Below, one piece after another: positions 53,371 through 62,531 of a stretch of DNA of 64,000 nt. This DNA is from JBLHZY01 sp047631555. GTDB taxonomy: Bacteria; Pseudomonadota; Alphaproteobacteria; Rhodobacterales; Rhodobacteraceae. The stretch spans positions 137,909-201,908 of the forward strand of contig JBLHZY010000004.1 in assembly GCA_047631555.1 (NCBI GenBank). The letters run 5' to 3'. Below the pieces are notes generated by a model. The model saw only the letters and a program-made list of their open reading frames with translations, did not search any database and was not told the origin of the DNA. A program made the position numbers and the translations under genes. Position 1 is the first letter of the stretch. The number at the start of each line of letters is the position of its first letter.

Positions 53371-54303
53371 ATGACCCATTTGAAATGCATACTCGTTGGC
53401 GCACCAACGCAAGACGGAACTGATCAGCCGGGCTGTTTGATGGGGCCTGATGCTTATCGTACGGCCGGGTTAGCGCCCGCTTTGCGCGACCTTGGGCATG
53501 AGGTTGAGGATCGCGGCAATTGCGCGATTTCACCAAAGGCAGCGCATCCGCATCCCAACCCGGCGGTGCATGATCTGGAAAAGGTGCGGGCTTGGGCGGA
53601 GCTGTTGCAAGAGGCCGCCTATCAGGCCGCATGCGACGGCGATTTACCGATATTTTTGGGCGGCGATCATAGCCTTTCTATCGGAACTGTCCCTGGCATT
53701 GCGCGCCGCTCGGCAGAGCTAGACCAGCCGCAATTCGTGCTGTGGCTTGACGCCCATCCTGACATCCATTTGCTCTCTACCACCAGCAGCGGCAATCTTC
53801 ACGGAACGCCGATGGCCTATTGCCTTGGCCTCGATGGATTTAGCGCGCATTACCCGCCCCTCGCCCATCCGATTGATCCTAAACATGTTTGCATGCTTGG
53901 CATTCGCTCTGTTGATCCGGCCGAGCAAGAGCAAATACGCGCGCTCAAGCTTGATGTGCATGACATGCGCGCCATCGACGAGACGGGGATCAAGGCGCCC
54001 TTGATGGCCTTTCTAGCGCGGGTCCGGGCGGCAAATGGGCGGCTTCATGTCAGCCTTGATGTTGATTTCCTCGACCCCGATATCGCCTCTGCTGTTGGAA
54101 CGACGGTCCCGGGCGGGGCCACATTTCGCGAGGCGCATTTGGTGATGGAATTGCTCCAAGAAAGCGGGCTTGTGACCTCGCTTGATATGGTTGAGCTGAA
54201 CCCGTTTCTTGATGAGCGGGGCAAAACGGCCCGCTTGATGGTTGATCTATGCAGCAGCCTCTTGGGGCGAAAAGTGCTTGATAAACAAACGCGTAGCTTC
54301 TGA
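53371..54303 (+). CDS. rocF: Arginase
   Basis: Manganese ureohydrolase splitting arginine into ornithine and urea. Metal-site motifs are complete: GGDHSLSIGT near residue 97, DAHPDIH near 127 and SLDVDFLDPDIA near 229. Length 310 is typical. Downstream ornithine cyclodeaminase uses its product. No urease is present in the window. Confidence 0.95.
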   Translation: MTHLKCILVGAPTQDGTDQPGCLMGPDAYRTAGLAPALRDLGHEVEDRGNCAISPKAAHPHPNPAVHDLEKVRAWAELLQEAAYQAACDGDLPIFLGGDHSLSIGTVPGIARRSAELDQPQFVLWLDAHPDIHLLSTTSSGNLHGTPMAYCLGLDGFSAHYPPLAHPIDPKHVCMLGIRSVDPAEQEQIRALKLDVHDMRAIDETGIKAPLMAFLARVRAANGRLHVSLDVDFLDPDIASAVGTTVPGGATFREAHLVMELLQESGLVTSLDMVELNPFLDERGKTARLMVDLCSSLLGRKVLDKQTRSF

Positions 54304-54332
54304 AAACACCTGGCATTGAAAAGGAATATCGT

Positions 54333-55397
54333 ATGAGTAGCAAATCCGTTCCCCTCGCCTCTGATCTTGCCATGGTGCCCTTTGTCAGCGTTGAGATGAT
54401 GATGAGATTGATCAATCGCATCGGCATTGCAGAAATGATTGAGGGCATTGCCGCCCATATCGAAGAGGATTTTTTGCGCTGGCCGCTGTTTGACAAAACG
54501 CCCCGCGTCGCCTCGCATTCCCAAGAGGGCGTGATCGAGCTGATGCCAACCTCGGACGGCGAAACATATGGGTTCAAATATGTAAACGGGCACCCTGCCA
54601 ATATGGCGCGCGGATATCAGACCGTTACGGCCTTTGGCGTGCTTGCGCGGGTTGATACGGGCTATCCGATTTTGCTCAGTGAGATGACACTTCTTACGGC
54701 GCTGCGCACGGCGGCGACCTCTGCGGTTGCGGCCAAATACCTCGCCCCAAAAGGAGCCACAACAATGGCGATGATCGGCAACGGCGCGCAATGCGAATTT
54801 CAGGCGATTGCCTTTCAAACGCTCTTGGGGATCAAGTCCATTCGCCTCTATGACCTCGATCCTGAGGCGACAAAGAAGGCGGCACACAACCTTGCGGGAC
54901 GTGGCCTTGAGATCATCTCTTGCGCCTCGGCCCAAGAGGCCGTCGCTAGCGCGCAGATCATCACGACCTGCACCGCCGACAAACAATACGCGACCATTCT
55001 GAGCGACAATATGATCGGCGCGGGCGTTCACATCAATGCGATTGGCGGCGATTGCCCGGGCAAAACCGAGCTGCACAAAGACATCCTTTTGCGCTCGGAT
55101 ATTTTCGTTGAATACCCGCCGCAAACCCGCATTGAGGGGGAAATCCAGCAGCTCGCCGAGGATCACCCGGTAACGGAACTTTGGCAGGTTATGAGCGGCG
55201 CCAGCGCGGGGCGCAAAAGCCCAGATCAGATCACGCTTTTTGATAGCGTCGGCTTTGCCACCGAGGATTTTTCCGCGCTGCGATACCTGCGCAAACAAAT
55301 CATGGAGACCGGCCTTTATGAGCAGCTTGATATGATCGCTGACCCAAATGATCCGCGCGATTTGTTTGGCATGATTACACGGGCCAAAGTCGCATGA
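54333..55397 (+). CDS. ocd: Ornithine cyclodeaminase
   Basis: NAD-dependent conversion of ornithine to proline and ammonia. The dinucleotide-binding segment is MIGNGAQCEFQAIAFQTLLG near 147. Earlier LLSEMTLLTALRTAATSAVA and later GVHINAIGGDCPGKTELHKD are family signatures with the substrate-binding Asp. Length 354 is typical of bacterial OCD. AAAGGAATAT precedes the ATG. Its stop overlaps putA by four bases, so proline is passed directly to PutA expression. Confidence 0.94.
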   Translation: MSSKSVPLASDLAMVPFVSVEMMMRLINRIGIAEMIEGIAAHIEEDFLRWPLFDKTPRVASHSQEGVIELMPTSDGETYGFKYVNGHPANMARGYQTVTAFGVLARVDTGYPILLSEMTLLTALRTAATSAVAAKYLAPKGATTMAMIGNGAQCEFQAIAFQTLLGIKSIRLYDLDPEATKKAAHNLAGRGLEIISCASAQEAVASAQIITTCTADKQYATILSDNMIGAGVHINAIGGDCPGKTELHKDILLRSDIFVEYPPQTRIEGEIQQLAEDHPVTELWQVMSGASAGRKSPDQITLFDSVGFATEDFSALRYLRKQIMETGLYEQLDMIADPNDPRDLFGMITRAKVA

Positions 55398-58300
55398 GCG
55401 CCCGCCTTATCGCCGCCCGCGCCACCCTTCGCGCCGCGACTTTGGCACCCGAGGAAGAGGTGTTAAAAGCGCTGTTTGAGGAGGCGAAGTTTACGTCTGA
55501 CGAGCAGGCCCGCTTTCATCTTCGCGCGGTTGATTTGGTACGTGAAATCCGGGCACAATCGCATCCTTCCTTGATGGAATTGTTCCTCGCGGAATATGGG
55601 CTGTCCAGCGAAGAAGGCGTTGCGCTGATGTGTTTGGCGGAGGCTTTGCTGCGGGTTCCAGATGCCCAAACGATGGATGCTTTGATCGAGGATAAAATCG
55701 CGCCAAGCGAATGGGGTCAGCACCTTGGGAAATCGCATTCACCTTTGATCAACGCCTCCTCCTGGACGCTATTCATGACGGGTAAGGTGTTGAAAGACAA
55801 AGGCGCGCGATCCGTATCTGCGGTTTTGCATAGCGCGATCAAGCGCCTCGGCGAGCCGGTCATTCGCACAGCGGTAAAGCGGGCGATGCGCGAATTGGGG
55901 CGCCAGTTTGTGCTTGGGGAAACGATTGAAACAGCAATGGAAACGGCCGCAAAACAAGAAAAGCGCGGCTATAGTTATTCCTATGATATGCTCGGTGAAG
56001 CGGCAAAAACCCAAGCCGACGCGCAGCGCTATCATATCGCCTATGCAGACGCGATTTCGCAGATCGCTGATGCCTCTTCCTCGCAAAACGTGGCCGAAAA
56101 TCCCGGCATCTCGATCAAGCTTTCCGCGCTTCATCCGCGCTACGAGCAGCTCCAATCAAAAGCCGTGATGCGCGAGCTGGTGCCGCGCGCCCTAGCCCTT
56201 GCCAGCCTTGCCAAATCCGCCAACATTGGCCTCAATATCGATGCCGAAGAAGCTGCGCGGCTTGATCTTTCGCTGGATGTGGTTGAGGCCGTTTTGAAGG
56301 ATCCGGGGCTTGCCGGTTGGGATGGTTTTGGCGTGGTTGTGCAGGCCTATTCCAAACGCGCGAGCGGCGTGATCGATTGGCTTCATGCGCTTGCTGAAAA
56401 GCATGATCGTCGCATCATGGTGCGCCTCGTTAAAGGGGCTTATTGGGACAGCGAGATTAAGCTTGCGCAGGTCGAAGGGCTTGAGAGTTTTCCAGTGTTT
56501 ACCCGCAAGCCCGCGACGGATGTTAATTACCTCGCTTGTGCGCGCAAATTACTTGGGATGAGCGATCGAATTTACCCGCAATTCGCGACGCACAATGCCC
56601 ATTCGGTCGCGGCAATTCTTGAGATGGGTGCGGCCCCCGATGCTTTTGAGTTTCAGCGTCTGCACGGCATGGGCGAGGCGCTTCATGCGACGGTTTTGGC
56701 CCGGCACCAAACCCGCTGCCGCATCTATGCGCCGGTCGGCGCGCATAAAGATTTGCTTGCTTATCTGGTGCGCAGGCTTTTGGAAAACGGCGCGAATAGC
56801 TCGTTTGTAAATCAGATCGTTGACGAAAGCGTCGCGCCCGAGCTTGTTGCTGCGGACCCGATCGCTGCGGCGCAGGCCTCGCTTGAAAACGCCCATCATA
56901 AAGGCATCAAAAAGCCCGGCGATCTGTTTGCCCCAGAGCGACGCAATTCTGCCGGTTGGGATTTGAGTGATCCAGTTTTGCTCAACGATTTAAAGGCGCA
57001 GTTGGCCGGTCAAACCCCCTATACCGCGCGCCATCTAAAAGGCTCAGTGGTGGAGATTTCAAACCCCGCAAATGGCCGCCCGGTCGGCACGGCACAATTT
57101 GCCGATGCCGCGCAGGCAAAACAGGCAGCGCAAGCGGCCCGCGATTGGTCTGATAGCACAGCGACGATCCGCGCCGACATACTTTTGCGCGCAGCGGATC
57201 TGTTTGAAGACCACAGCGTATCGCTCTTTGGTTTGATGATGCGCGAGGCGGGCAAGACCTTGTTTGACTGCGTCGGGGAGCTTCGCGAAGCCGTTGATTT
57301 CTTGCGCTATTATGCACAACAAGCGCGCGAAAGAGAGACTGCGCCCGTGGGCATTTTCGCCTGTATCTCACCTTGGAATTTCCCGCTCGCAATTTTCACA
57401 GGACAGGTCGCGGCCGCCCTGAGCATGGGCAACGGCGTCATTGCAAAACCCGCTGAGAGCACGCCATTGATCGCGGATTATGCGGTTGATCTGCTCTATC
57501 AGGCCGGTGTTCCTCGGGCCGTTTTGACGCTTGTCGCGGGGTATGGTGCGCGCATAGGGCCGGTGCTGACCAGCGACAAAAACATCGCCGGTGTTTGCTT
57601 TACCGGCTCGACTCAGACTGCCCAATCGATCAATCGTTCTATGGCGAGCGCCCTCCCTGCGGATGCGCCTTTGATCGCCGAAACGGGCGGGCTGAACGCG
57701 ATGATCATCGACAGCACAGCCCTTCCCGAACAAGCGGTGCGCGATGTTGTGGCTTCGGCGTTTCAATCGGCGGGGCAGCGCTGTAGCGCGCTTAGGATGC
57801 TGTATCTTCAGCGCGATATTGCGCCGGGATTTTTGAAGATGTTGCAGGGCGCGATGAAGTGTTTGCGGCTTGGCGACGCTAGCGATTTCGCAACGGATAT
57901 TGGCCCGGTCATTGATGCCGAGGCCAAGGCGCGCATTGATGCGCATGTGCAGGTTGCAGCGGATGAGGGGCGATTGATCCTCCAGTTGGAGGCGCCAAGT
58001 GAGGGCTCATTTGTTGGCCCGGCCTTGATTTCTGTTGACGGGATTGAGGCGCTCGAACAAGAGATATTCGGCCCTGTTCTGCACATTGCGCTTTATGACG
58101 GTGATAAAATTGATCGGGTGATTGATGCGGTCAATGGCGCGGGATACGGGCTGACATTTGGCCTGCACACGCGCATTGACGGGCGGGTTCAGCATGTGAT
58201 TGATCGGGTTAAAGCGGGCAATATTTACGTTAACCGAAACCAGATTGGGGCAATCGTCGGATCGCAGCCTTTTGGCGGCCACGGGCTAAGCGGCACAGGG

Positions 58301-58747
58301 CCGAAGGCGGGCGGGCCGCAGTATTTGCGCCGGTTTACGAAGGCAGAATGGCCCATCGAGCCTTGCGATGTGTCGCGCGAATTGCCCGGACCAACGGGCG
58401 AGTCCAATCGCTATTTATTGCGCGCAAAACGGCATGTTTTGTGCCTTGGCCCAAGCGAACAGGAAGGCGCGGCGCAGCTTGAGATGGCGCGTTCGATGGG
58501 CAGCAGTGGCGTGCGATTGGCGCTTGAGGTAAGTCCCGAGGATTTGCGCGAGGTCGCCGATTTGGATGCTGTGATCTACTGGGGCGATCAGGCCTTGGCG
58601 GTGCGCCGGGCGCTAGCTGGGCGCGATGGGGCGATTATCCCGATGATCACCGGGCGCGCGCCCGACATCCGCATGTTCAACGAGTATTCCGTCTCGATTG
58701 ATACGACGGCGGCGGGCGGCAATGCGTCCCTTATGTCCGTCGAATAG
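55394..58747 (+). CDS. putA: Bifunctional proline dehydrogenase / P5C dehydrogenase PutA
   Basis: Oxidises proline to glutamate through P5C. The PRODH barrel covers about residues 60-470, with GISIKLSALHPRYEQ near 238, VRLVKGAYWDSEIK near 346 and FEFQRLHGMGE near 418. The ALDH domain covers about 520-1000, with SPWNFPLAIFTGQ near 659, FTGST near 735, AETGGLNAM near 761 and the catalytic Cys in QRCSALR near 795. It lacks the N-terminal ribbon-helix-helix domain of E. coli PutA, so regulation is by another protein, probably the adjacent Lrp. The extra C-terminal segment (about 1000-1117) matches longer PutA forms. Confidence 0.95.
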   Translation: MSARLIAARATLRAATLAPEEEVLKALFEEAKFTSDEQARFHLRAVDLVREIRAQSHPSLMELFLAEYGLSSEEGVALMCLAEALLRVPDAQTMDALIEDKIAPSEWGQHLGKSHSPLINASSWTLFMTGKVLKDKGARSVSAVLHSAIKRLGEPVIRTAVKRAMRELGRQFVLGETIETAMETAAKQEKRGYSYSYDMLGEAAKTQADAQRYHIAYADAISQIADASSSQNVAENPGISIKLSALHPRYEQLQSKAVMRELVPRALALASLAKSANIGLNIDAEEAARLDLSLDVVEAVLKDPGLAGWDGFGVVVQAYSKRASGVIDWLHALAEKHDRRIMVRLVKGAYWDSEIKLAQVEGLESFPVFTRKPATDVNYLACARKLLGMSDRIYPQFATHNAHSVAAILEMGAAPDAFEFQRLHGMGEALHATVLARHQTRCRIYAPVGAHKDLLAYLVRRLLENGANSSFVNQIVDESVAPELVAADPIAAAQASLENAHHKGIKKPGDLFAPERRNSAGWDLSDPVLLNDLKAQLAGQTPYTARHLKGSVVEISNPANGRPVGTAQFADAAQAKQAAQAARDWSDSTATIRADILLRAADLFEDHSVSLFGLMMREAGKTLFDCVGELREAVDFLRYYAQQARERETAPVGIFACISPWNFPLAIFTGQVAAALSMGNGVIAKPAESTPLIADYAVDLLYQAGVPRAVLTLVAGYGARIGPVLTSDKNIAGVCFTGSTQTAQSINRSMASALPADAPLIAETGGLNAMIIDSTALPEQAVRDVVASAFQSAGQRCSALRMLYLQRDIAPGFLKMLQGAMKCLRLGDASDFATDIGPVIDAEAKARIDAHVQVAADEGRLILQLEAPSEGSFVGPALISVDGIEALEQEIFGPVLHIALYDGDKIDRVIDAVNGAGYGLTFGLHTRIDGRVQHVIDRVKAGNIYVNRNQIGAIVGSQPFGGHGLSGTGPKAGGPQYLRRFTKAEWPIEPCDVSRELPGPTGESNRYLLRAKRHVLCLGPSEQEGAAQLEMARSMGSSGVRLALEVSPEDLREVADLDAVIYWGDQALAVRRALAGRDGAIIPMITGRAPDIRMFNEYSVSIDTTAAGGNASLMSVE

Positions 58748-58788
58748 GGCGTCTTAAAGTTCGGGCGAAAGCGGGCTAAAAGGGGGGC

Positions 58789-59439
58789 ATGTTCGCCGAC
58801 GATCCCGCTTTGGAGCCTATGATGCCGCCAATCCTTTACTCGTTTCGCCGCTGCCCCTATGCGATGCGCGCGCGTCTTGCGCTTGCTTCTTCGGGGGTCA
58901 AGGTCGCGCTACGAGAAATCGTTTTGCGCGATAAGGCGCCCGCGTTTTTGACCGCCTCGCCAAGCGCGACTGTGCCCTGTTTGGTCTGGGACGGCGGGGT
59001 GATTGACGAGAGTTTGGACGTGATGAAATGGGCCCTCACGCGGAGAGATCCTGAAGGTTGGCTTGATATGCCTGCGGCGGGTTGGGATTGGATTGAGCGC
59101 TGCGATGGGCCGTTTAAATCGGCGCTGGACCGGACCAAATATGCGGTGCGATATCCCCAAGAGAATGCATTTGAACAGCGCGCCTTGGCTGCGGCGTTTT
59201 TGAGCGATCTGGATGGGCAAATCGGGGATTGGATATTTGAACACCCGAGTATTGCCGATTATGCAATCCTGCCTTTTGTGCGCCAGTTTGCGAATATCGA
59301 TCGCGCTTGGTTTGATGCCCAAGACTGGCCGAACCTGCATCCTTGGTTGGCGCGTTTTCTGGGCGCGGATCGCTTTGAGGGGATCATGCAGAAATATCCA
59401 AAATGGCAAGACGGCGATGCGCCGCTCTATTTTCCCTAA
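58789..59439 (+). CDS. Glutathione S-transferase-like protein
   Basis: A 216-residue protein with an N-terminal thioredoxin-fold domain (ILYSFRRCPYAMRARLAL), the CPYA motif suggesting a glutaredoxin-like or Cys-type GST. TVPCLVWDGGVIDESLDVMK near 65 contains the cis-Pro and glutathione gamma-Glu site. The C-terminal half is all helical. The ATG at 58789 has a G-rich ribosome site; starts 10 or 11 codons later are possible. It follows putA after 41 bases. Confidence 0.85.
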   Translation: MFADDPALEPMMPPILYSFRRCPYAMRARLALASSGVKVALREIVLRDKAPAFLTASPSATVPCLVWDGGVIDESLDVMKWALTRRDPEGWLDMPAAGWDWIERCDGPFKSALDRTKYAVRYPQENAFEQRALAAAFLSDLDGQIGDWIFEHPSIADYAILPFVRQFANIDRAWFDAQDWPNLHPWLARFLGADRFEGIMQKYPKWQDGDAPLYFP

Positions 59440-59510
59440 CGCCTTGCCGCTTCGCCAATGTGCGCTAAGTTTTCTCTTGTATCCATCCAAACCCGAAAGC
59501 GTATTGCTAA

Positions 59511-60056
59511 ATGGACGACCCAGACTATGAAATCGGCCCCGTCCCATCGCGGCGTTCGCGCGGCGAAGTCCTTGTGAATGACAAGATGCAAAGCGGCTAT
59601 CGCTATGAGCTTAGCGCGCCAATCGGCCAAGACTTCGCGCCGGATTTTACCCCCTTCTACACGCCAAAAGAGATGCTTGAGATGGGGGTTTTTGAAGGGC
59701 GCTATCTCAATGATTGTCGGGATGAATTTCCGTCTGAGTGGTTTGAGAATGCCAAGCTAAGCGATAAAGCCGATCCAGAGCTAAATTACTTTGGCATCAA
59801 AAGCCGCCAGCCGCTTCAGGTCTGGCGCGACAAGGGCTGGATTTACGGGCCCGATCCGCGCGGATGGTTCCAATGGTATTGCCGCTATACGCTTGGCCGC
59901 CGCCTGCCCGAGATCGACGCCATTCAAATCAAACGCTGGCGCGGCTTCGCGCGGCACGCAGGCCAAATTCGCGCCAATTGCTATCCGGGCGACATATTCT
60001 GCCGCCCCCGCCAGCGCCAAGCCTTGCTGCAATGGGCTTATGATCCGCTGATATAG
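59511..60056 (+). CDS. Conserved hypothetical cytosolic protein
   Basis: A 181-residue protein of unknown function, without signal or membrane span. It is rich in aromatic residues and Arg, with WRDKGWIYGPDPRGWFQWYC near 105-124, IKRWRGFARHAGQI near 143 and three Cys (one isolated, then NCYPGDIFC). These suggest a conserved fold, possibly metal or nucleic-acid binding, but nothing identifies it. It follows the GST gene by 71 bases. Confidence 0.75.
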   Translation: MDDPDYEIGPVPSRRSRGEVLVNDKMQSGYRYELSAPIGQDFAPDFTPFYTPKEMLEMGVFEGRYLNDCRDEFPSEWFENAKLSDKADPELNYFGIKSRQPLQVWRDKGWIYGPDPRGWFQWYCRYTLGRRLPEIDAIQIKRWRGFARHAGQIRANCYPGDIFCRPRQRQALLQWAYDPLI

Positions 60057-60234
60057 GCCGGGAGCAATGCTCTTGTTTTCTTCTCTCGCTTATAATTGAA
60101 CCGGCCTGCTGGAGCTACATTTTTCGCTATTTTGAGCGAGTAAAATACCCCGCCCTTGCGCATTGCGTGACGATGAGCATCAATCCTAATTAGCTACACG
60201 GGAATAGGGGCGCGATGCTAGCGCCGCGCCGATA

Positions 60235-61149
60235 TCAAACTTCTTGAACCGCTATGTCCGCCATTTCCAAAATCGCCTCACGCGTGTTGGCAACGGCAAT
60301 GAAGCGCGCGTTGTGGCAAAACTTGGCGCCTTTGACCCCGCTTGCATCCTCGAGTGCGGCATCGGTCAAGCCGGCCCAAGCGGCGGGCAGATCGGCGCGC
60401 TGATCAAACGTGTCATTTGACAGCTTGATGCCGCCCAATGTCCATTCGTCGCCGCGCGGATGGATCACAAAGAGCATGTGATCCGCTTCTGCCTGATCAA
60501 GCGCCGAGCGATATGGCATGCCCATAGGAAGCTCGAGTATTGGCGACGGGCCCGCTTTGGCGATGGCTTCCAACACGATGTTTTGCGCGCGCGCTTTCGC
60601 CGTAAGATTGCGGATCTGAGCTTCAACAAAGCTGCACGCAATTGGCAAAGCTGCAAAAAATGCATCGTCATCTGCGGTTGGCGACGGGTCATCGAATACC
60701 GGCTTCAAGCTGCCCAAAAGCGCAGGCAGCGTCAGGATCGACAGGGGCCCCGCAACTGATGGCTCCATCGCGCCGTTGTCCAGAAGATCAATCGGCAGCA
60801 CGAATTTCGCATCAAACTTAGCATGAATGGCCTCGGCATCATCCTCAGGCACCCCCAATGCTGCTAGATACCCCCGCCCATAATGCGCCCAGACCAAACC
60901 AAAGGAACTGTAAGGCTGGCCATCTTCTCGCAATGGGCCGGGACGCTGATGGTGATCAAATATCTGTGCTTCAGCGTCATAGGCTCCGCCCACATCGTAG
61001 ATGATCTTGTCGCTCGCGGGCGCAATCCATTGCCGATCACGCGTGCGCCGCAGCTCTGCCTTGGGGAACAAGCGGGTAAGCACGGCCGAAGACAATAACT
61101 CGTCTGCATGGAAGCCGCCTGAATGCGTAACAAGATAGGTGATTGGCAT
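60235..61149 (-). CDS. MYG1/GAMM1-family protein
   Basis: DHH-like metal-dependent phosphoesterase family of 304 residues. Metal-binding motifs are THSGGFHADELLSSAVL near residue 8 and IYDVGGAYDAEAQIFDHHQR near 55, where DHH-like residues follow. Eukaryotic MYG1 is a 3'-5' RNA exonuclease; bacterial members are uncharacterised, so that activity is by analogy only. GGAG precedes the ATG. Confidence 0.88.
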   Translation of the reverse strand: MPITYLVTHSGGFHADELLSSAVLTRLFPKAELRRTRDRQWIAPASDKIIYDVGGAYDAEAQIFDHHQRPGPLREDGQPYSSFGLVWAHYGRGYLAALGVPEDDAEAIHAKFDAKFVLPIDLLDNGAMEPSVAGPLSILTLPALLGSLKPVFDDPSPTADDDAFFAALPIACSFVEAQIRNLTAKARAQNIVLEAIAKAGPSPILELPMGMPYRSALDQAEADHMLFVIHPRGDEWTLGGIKLSNDTFDQRADLPAAWAGLTDAALEDASGVKGAKFCHNARFIAVANTREAILEMADIAVQEV

Positions 61150-61827
61150 GGGGGCACTCCAAGGGAAGGTCAGATGGGAAAGGCGACCAGTACGGCCGCC
61201 CTTTGAGGATGTATGGGCCCTCCTCTCAGATGAGGGCCGTTAATTCAAGGTCTTGCACGCCAGAAATATCGAGCTCTTTTGAACTTTGCGTTTTTCGGCA
61301 CCCAATGCCAGCAATTGGAGCAACGGCCGACATATCGTCTACTGACAAAGCCCCGCTCCCGCCCCCCCAGATCGGTCATCCGCTTTCGTGCAATGGCTCT
61401 GAACCAGGCGGGTTTCAAATCGAGTGTCGTTGAGGCTCAATATATATTGGGTCGAATTTTGAGGGGGGGGGTGAATCAGATATGTAGCATGGATTAGGGG
61501 CTATTCACGAGTATTTTAAATTTTCCACTGCGATGCGCGTGCTGAAACTTTGCAAGGGTTCAGCTTTCTCAAAAATGAAACTGGCTTTTATCGTCAGATT
61601 TTTTGCCATGTAGAGGAGAGGACGTTTTCTACATATTGTTGAATACTTGTTTTCATCGGTGTTCAAGTGAACTTCTTGATAACAACCTCCCGCCGCGAGC
61701 CCTCCTCAAACATCGGAAAACATCTGAAGAAGAGGCTCGACTCTTAGCCGGTTAGCACATGGCTAAGTAGCAATTTCTATTCGCAAAGTCTCACGTCAGC
61801 ACCTATGGGACCAATTAGGGTAATTTG
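61150..61827. other. Gene-poor intergenic segment with lower GC
   Basis: About 680 bases with no supported gene. A possible hairpin GGCCCTC/GAGGGCC lies at 61216-61238, a nine-base G run at 61463-61471, and the composition falls well below that of the core genes, marking a transition to accessory DNA. Confidence 0.6.
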
Positions 61828-62200
61828 CTAAGAGAGGGTTTGTTGCTCATCTTAACCACCAAGGAGTGGACGATGAGAAAGACAACGAAGAGCCCCGGAG
61901 AGAAGATCGTCAAAGATATAAAGCGTGCCACGCGCAAGCATTATTCATCAGAATAGAAGATTTGGATCGTGCTGGATGGCCTGCGTGGCGAGGACAGCAT
62001 TGCAGAGCTGTGCCGGCGTGAAGGGATACACCACGAGAGCATCAACAACGTCACACCCGCCGACGTCTACTTCGGACATGACAAAGCCCTTCTGAAACAA
62101 CGCGAAGGGATCAAACGAAAGACTCTCGAAGCGCGACGCTTACATCGCAGACAGCACGCCGCATAATCAAACCAACCAGATGAGCCAAACTCTCTCTTAG
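61828..62200 (+). mobile_element. Deleted IS3-family insertion sequence remnant
   Basis: About 373 bp bounded by imperfect inverted repeats: CTAAGAGAGGGTTTG from 61828, and the complement of CTAAGAGAGAGTTTGG at 62185-62200. The repeats continue with TGCTCATCT against GCTCATCT. The coding content is a broken transposase. An intact IS3 copy is about 1.2 kb, so an internal 0.8-0.9 kb is missing. Confidence 0.8.
61873..62166 (+). pseudogene. Fused and truncated IS3 OrfA/OrfB transposase
   Basis: Starts MRKTTKSPGEKIVKDIKRAT, an IS3-type OrfA beginning, then has an in-frame TAG at 61954-61956. After the stop, GLRGEDSIAELCRREGIHHE continues the OrfA helix-turn-helix. The frame then jumps to NVTPADVYFG followed by LKQREGIKRKTLEARR, the extreme OrfB C-terminus. 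The DDE catalytic core is absent, so it is inactive. An ATG-type ribosome site AAGGAG lies upstream. Confidence 0.85.
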
Positions 62201-62531
62201 GTTAGGCCGCTCTTGGTCCCAAAAACCCTGACGACGGATAGCGCAGACCACATTCAGCATTGGGCAGCCTGACGCCGATGGAATTTTTACAGAGAAAGGC
62301 CATGGACAAGATGGCAGCCTAACGCCAAAGATTTAACTCCAAGGATTCCGCGTAAAGCTGGAGAGAACTTGCGGCACAGGTCAGGATGTCTCACACTAGA
62401 TAGTGCCAATCTACGCCAGTCTTCTGAACCCATCTGAGGACTGTCATGCCGCTGAACTCAGTACCTTTATAGCTTACCTATCGCCGCGCATGATATTAGC
62501 ACAGCAATCTGATTGTTGCGTCCAATCAGGC
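62201..62531. other. Noncoding segment between IS remnant and RTX gene
   Basis: About 330 bases without a supported gene. Contains an imperfect direct repeat GGCAGCCTGACGCC (62263-62276) and GGCAGCCTAACGCC (62313-62326), 50 bp apart, and a stem CTGATTG/CAATCAG at 62509-62529 just past the RTX stop that could be a weak terminator lacking a T run. Confidence 0.5.

Noticed and set aside
54045..55298. 417-codon minus-strand frame opposite arginase and ornithine cyclodeaminase
   Set aside because: Arg/His-rich shadow of two well-supported enzymes; no domain recognised.
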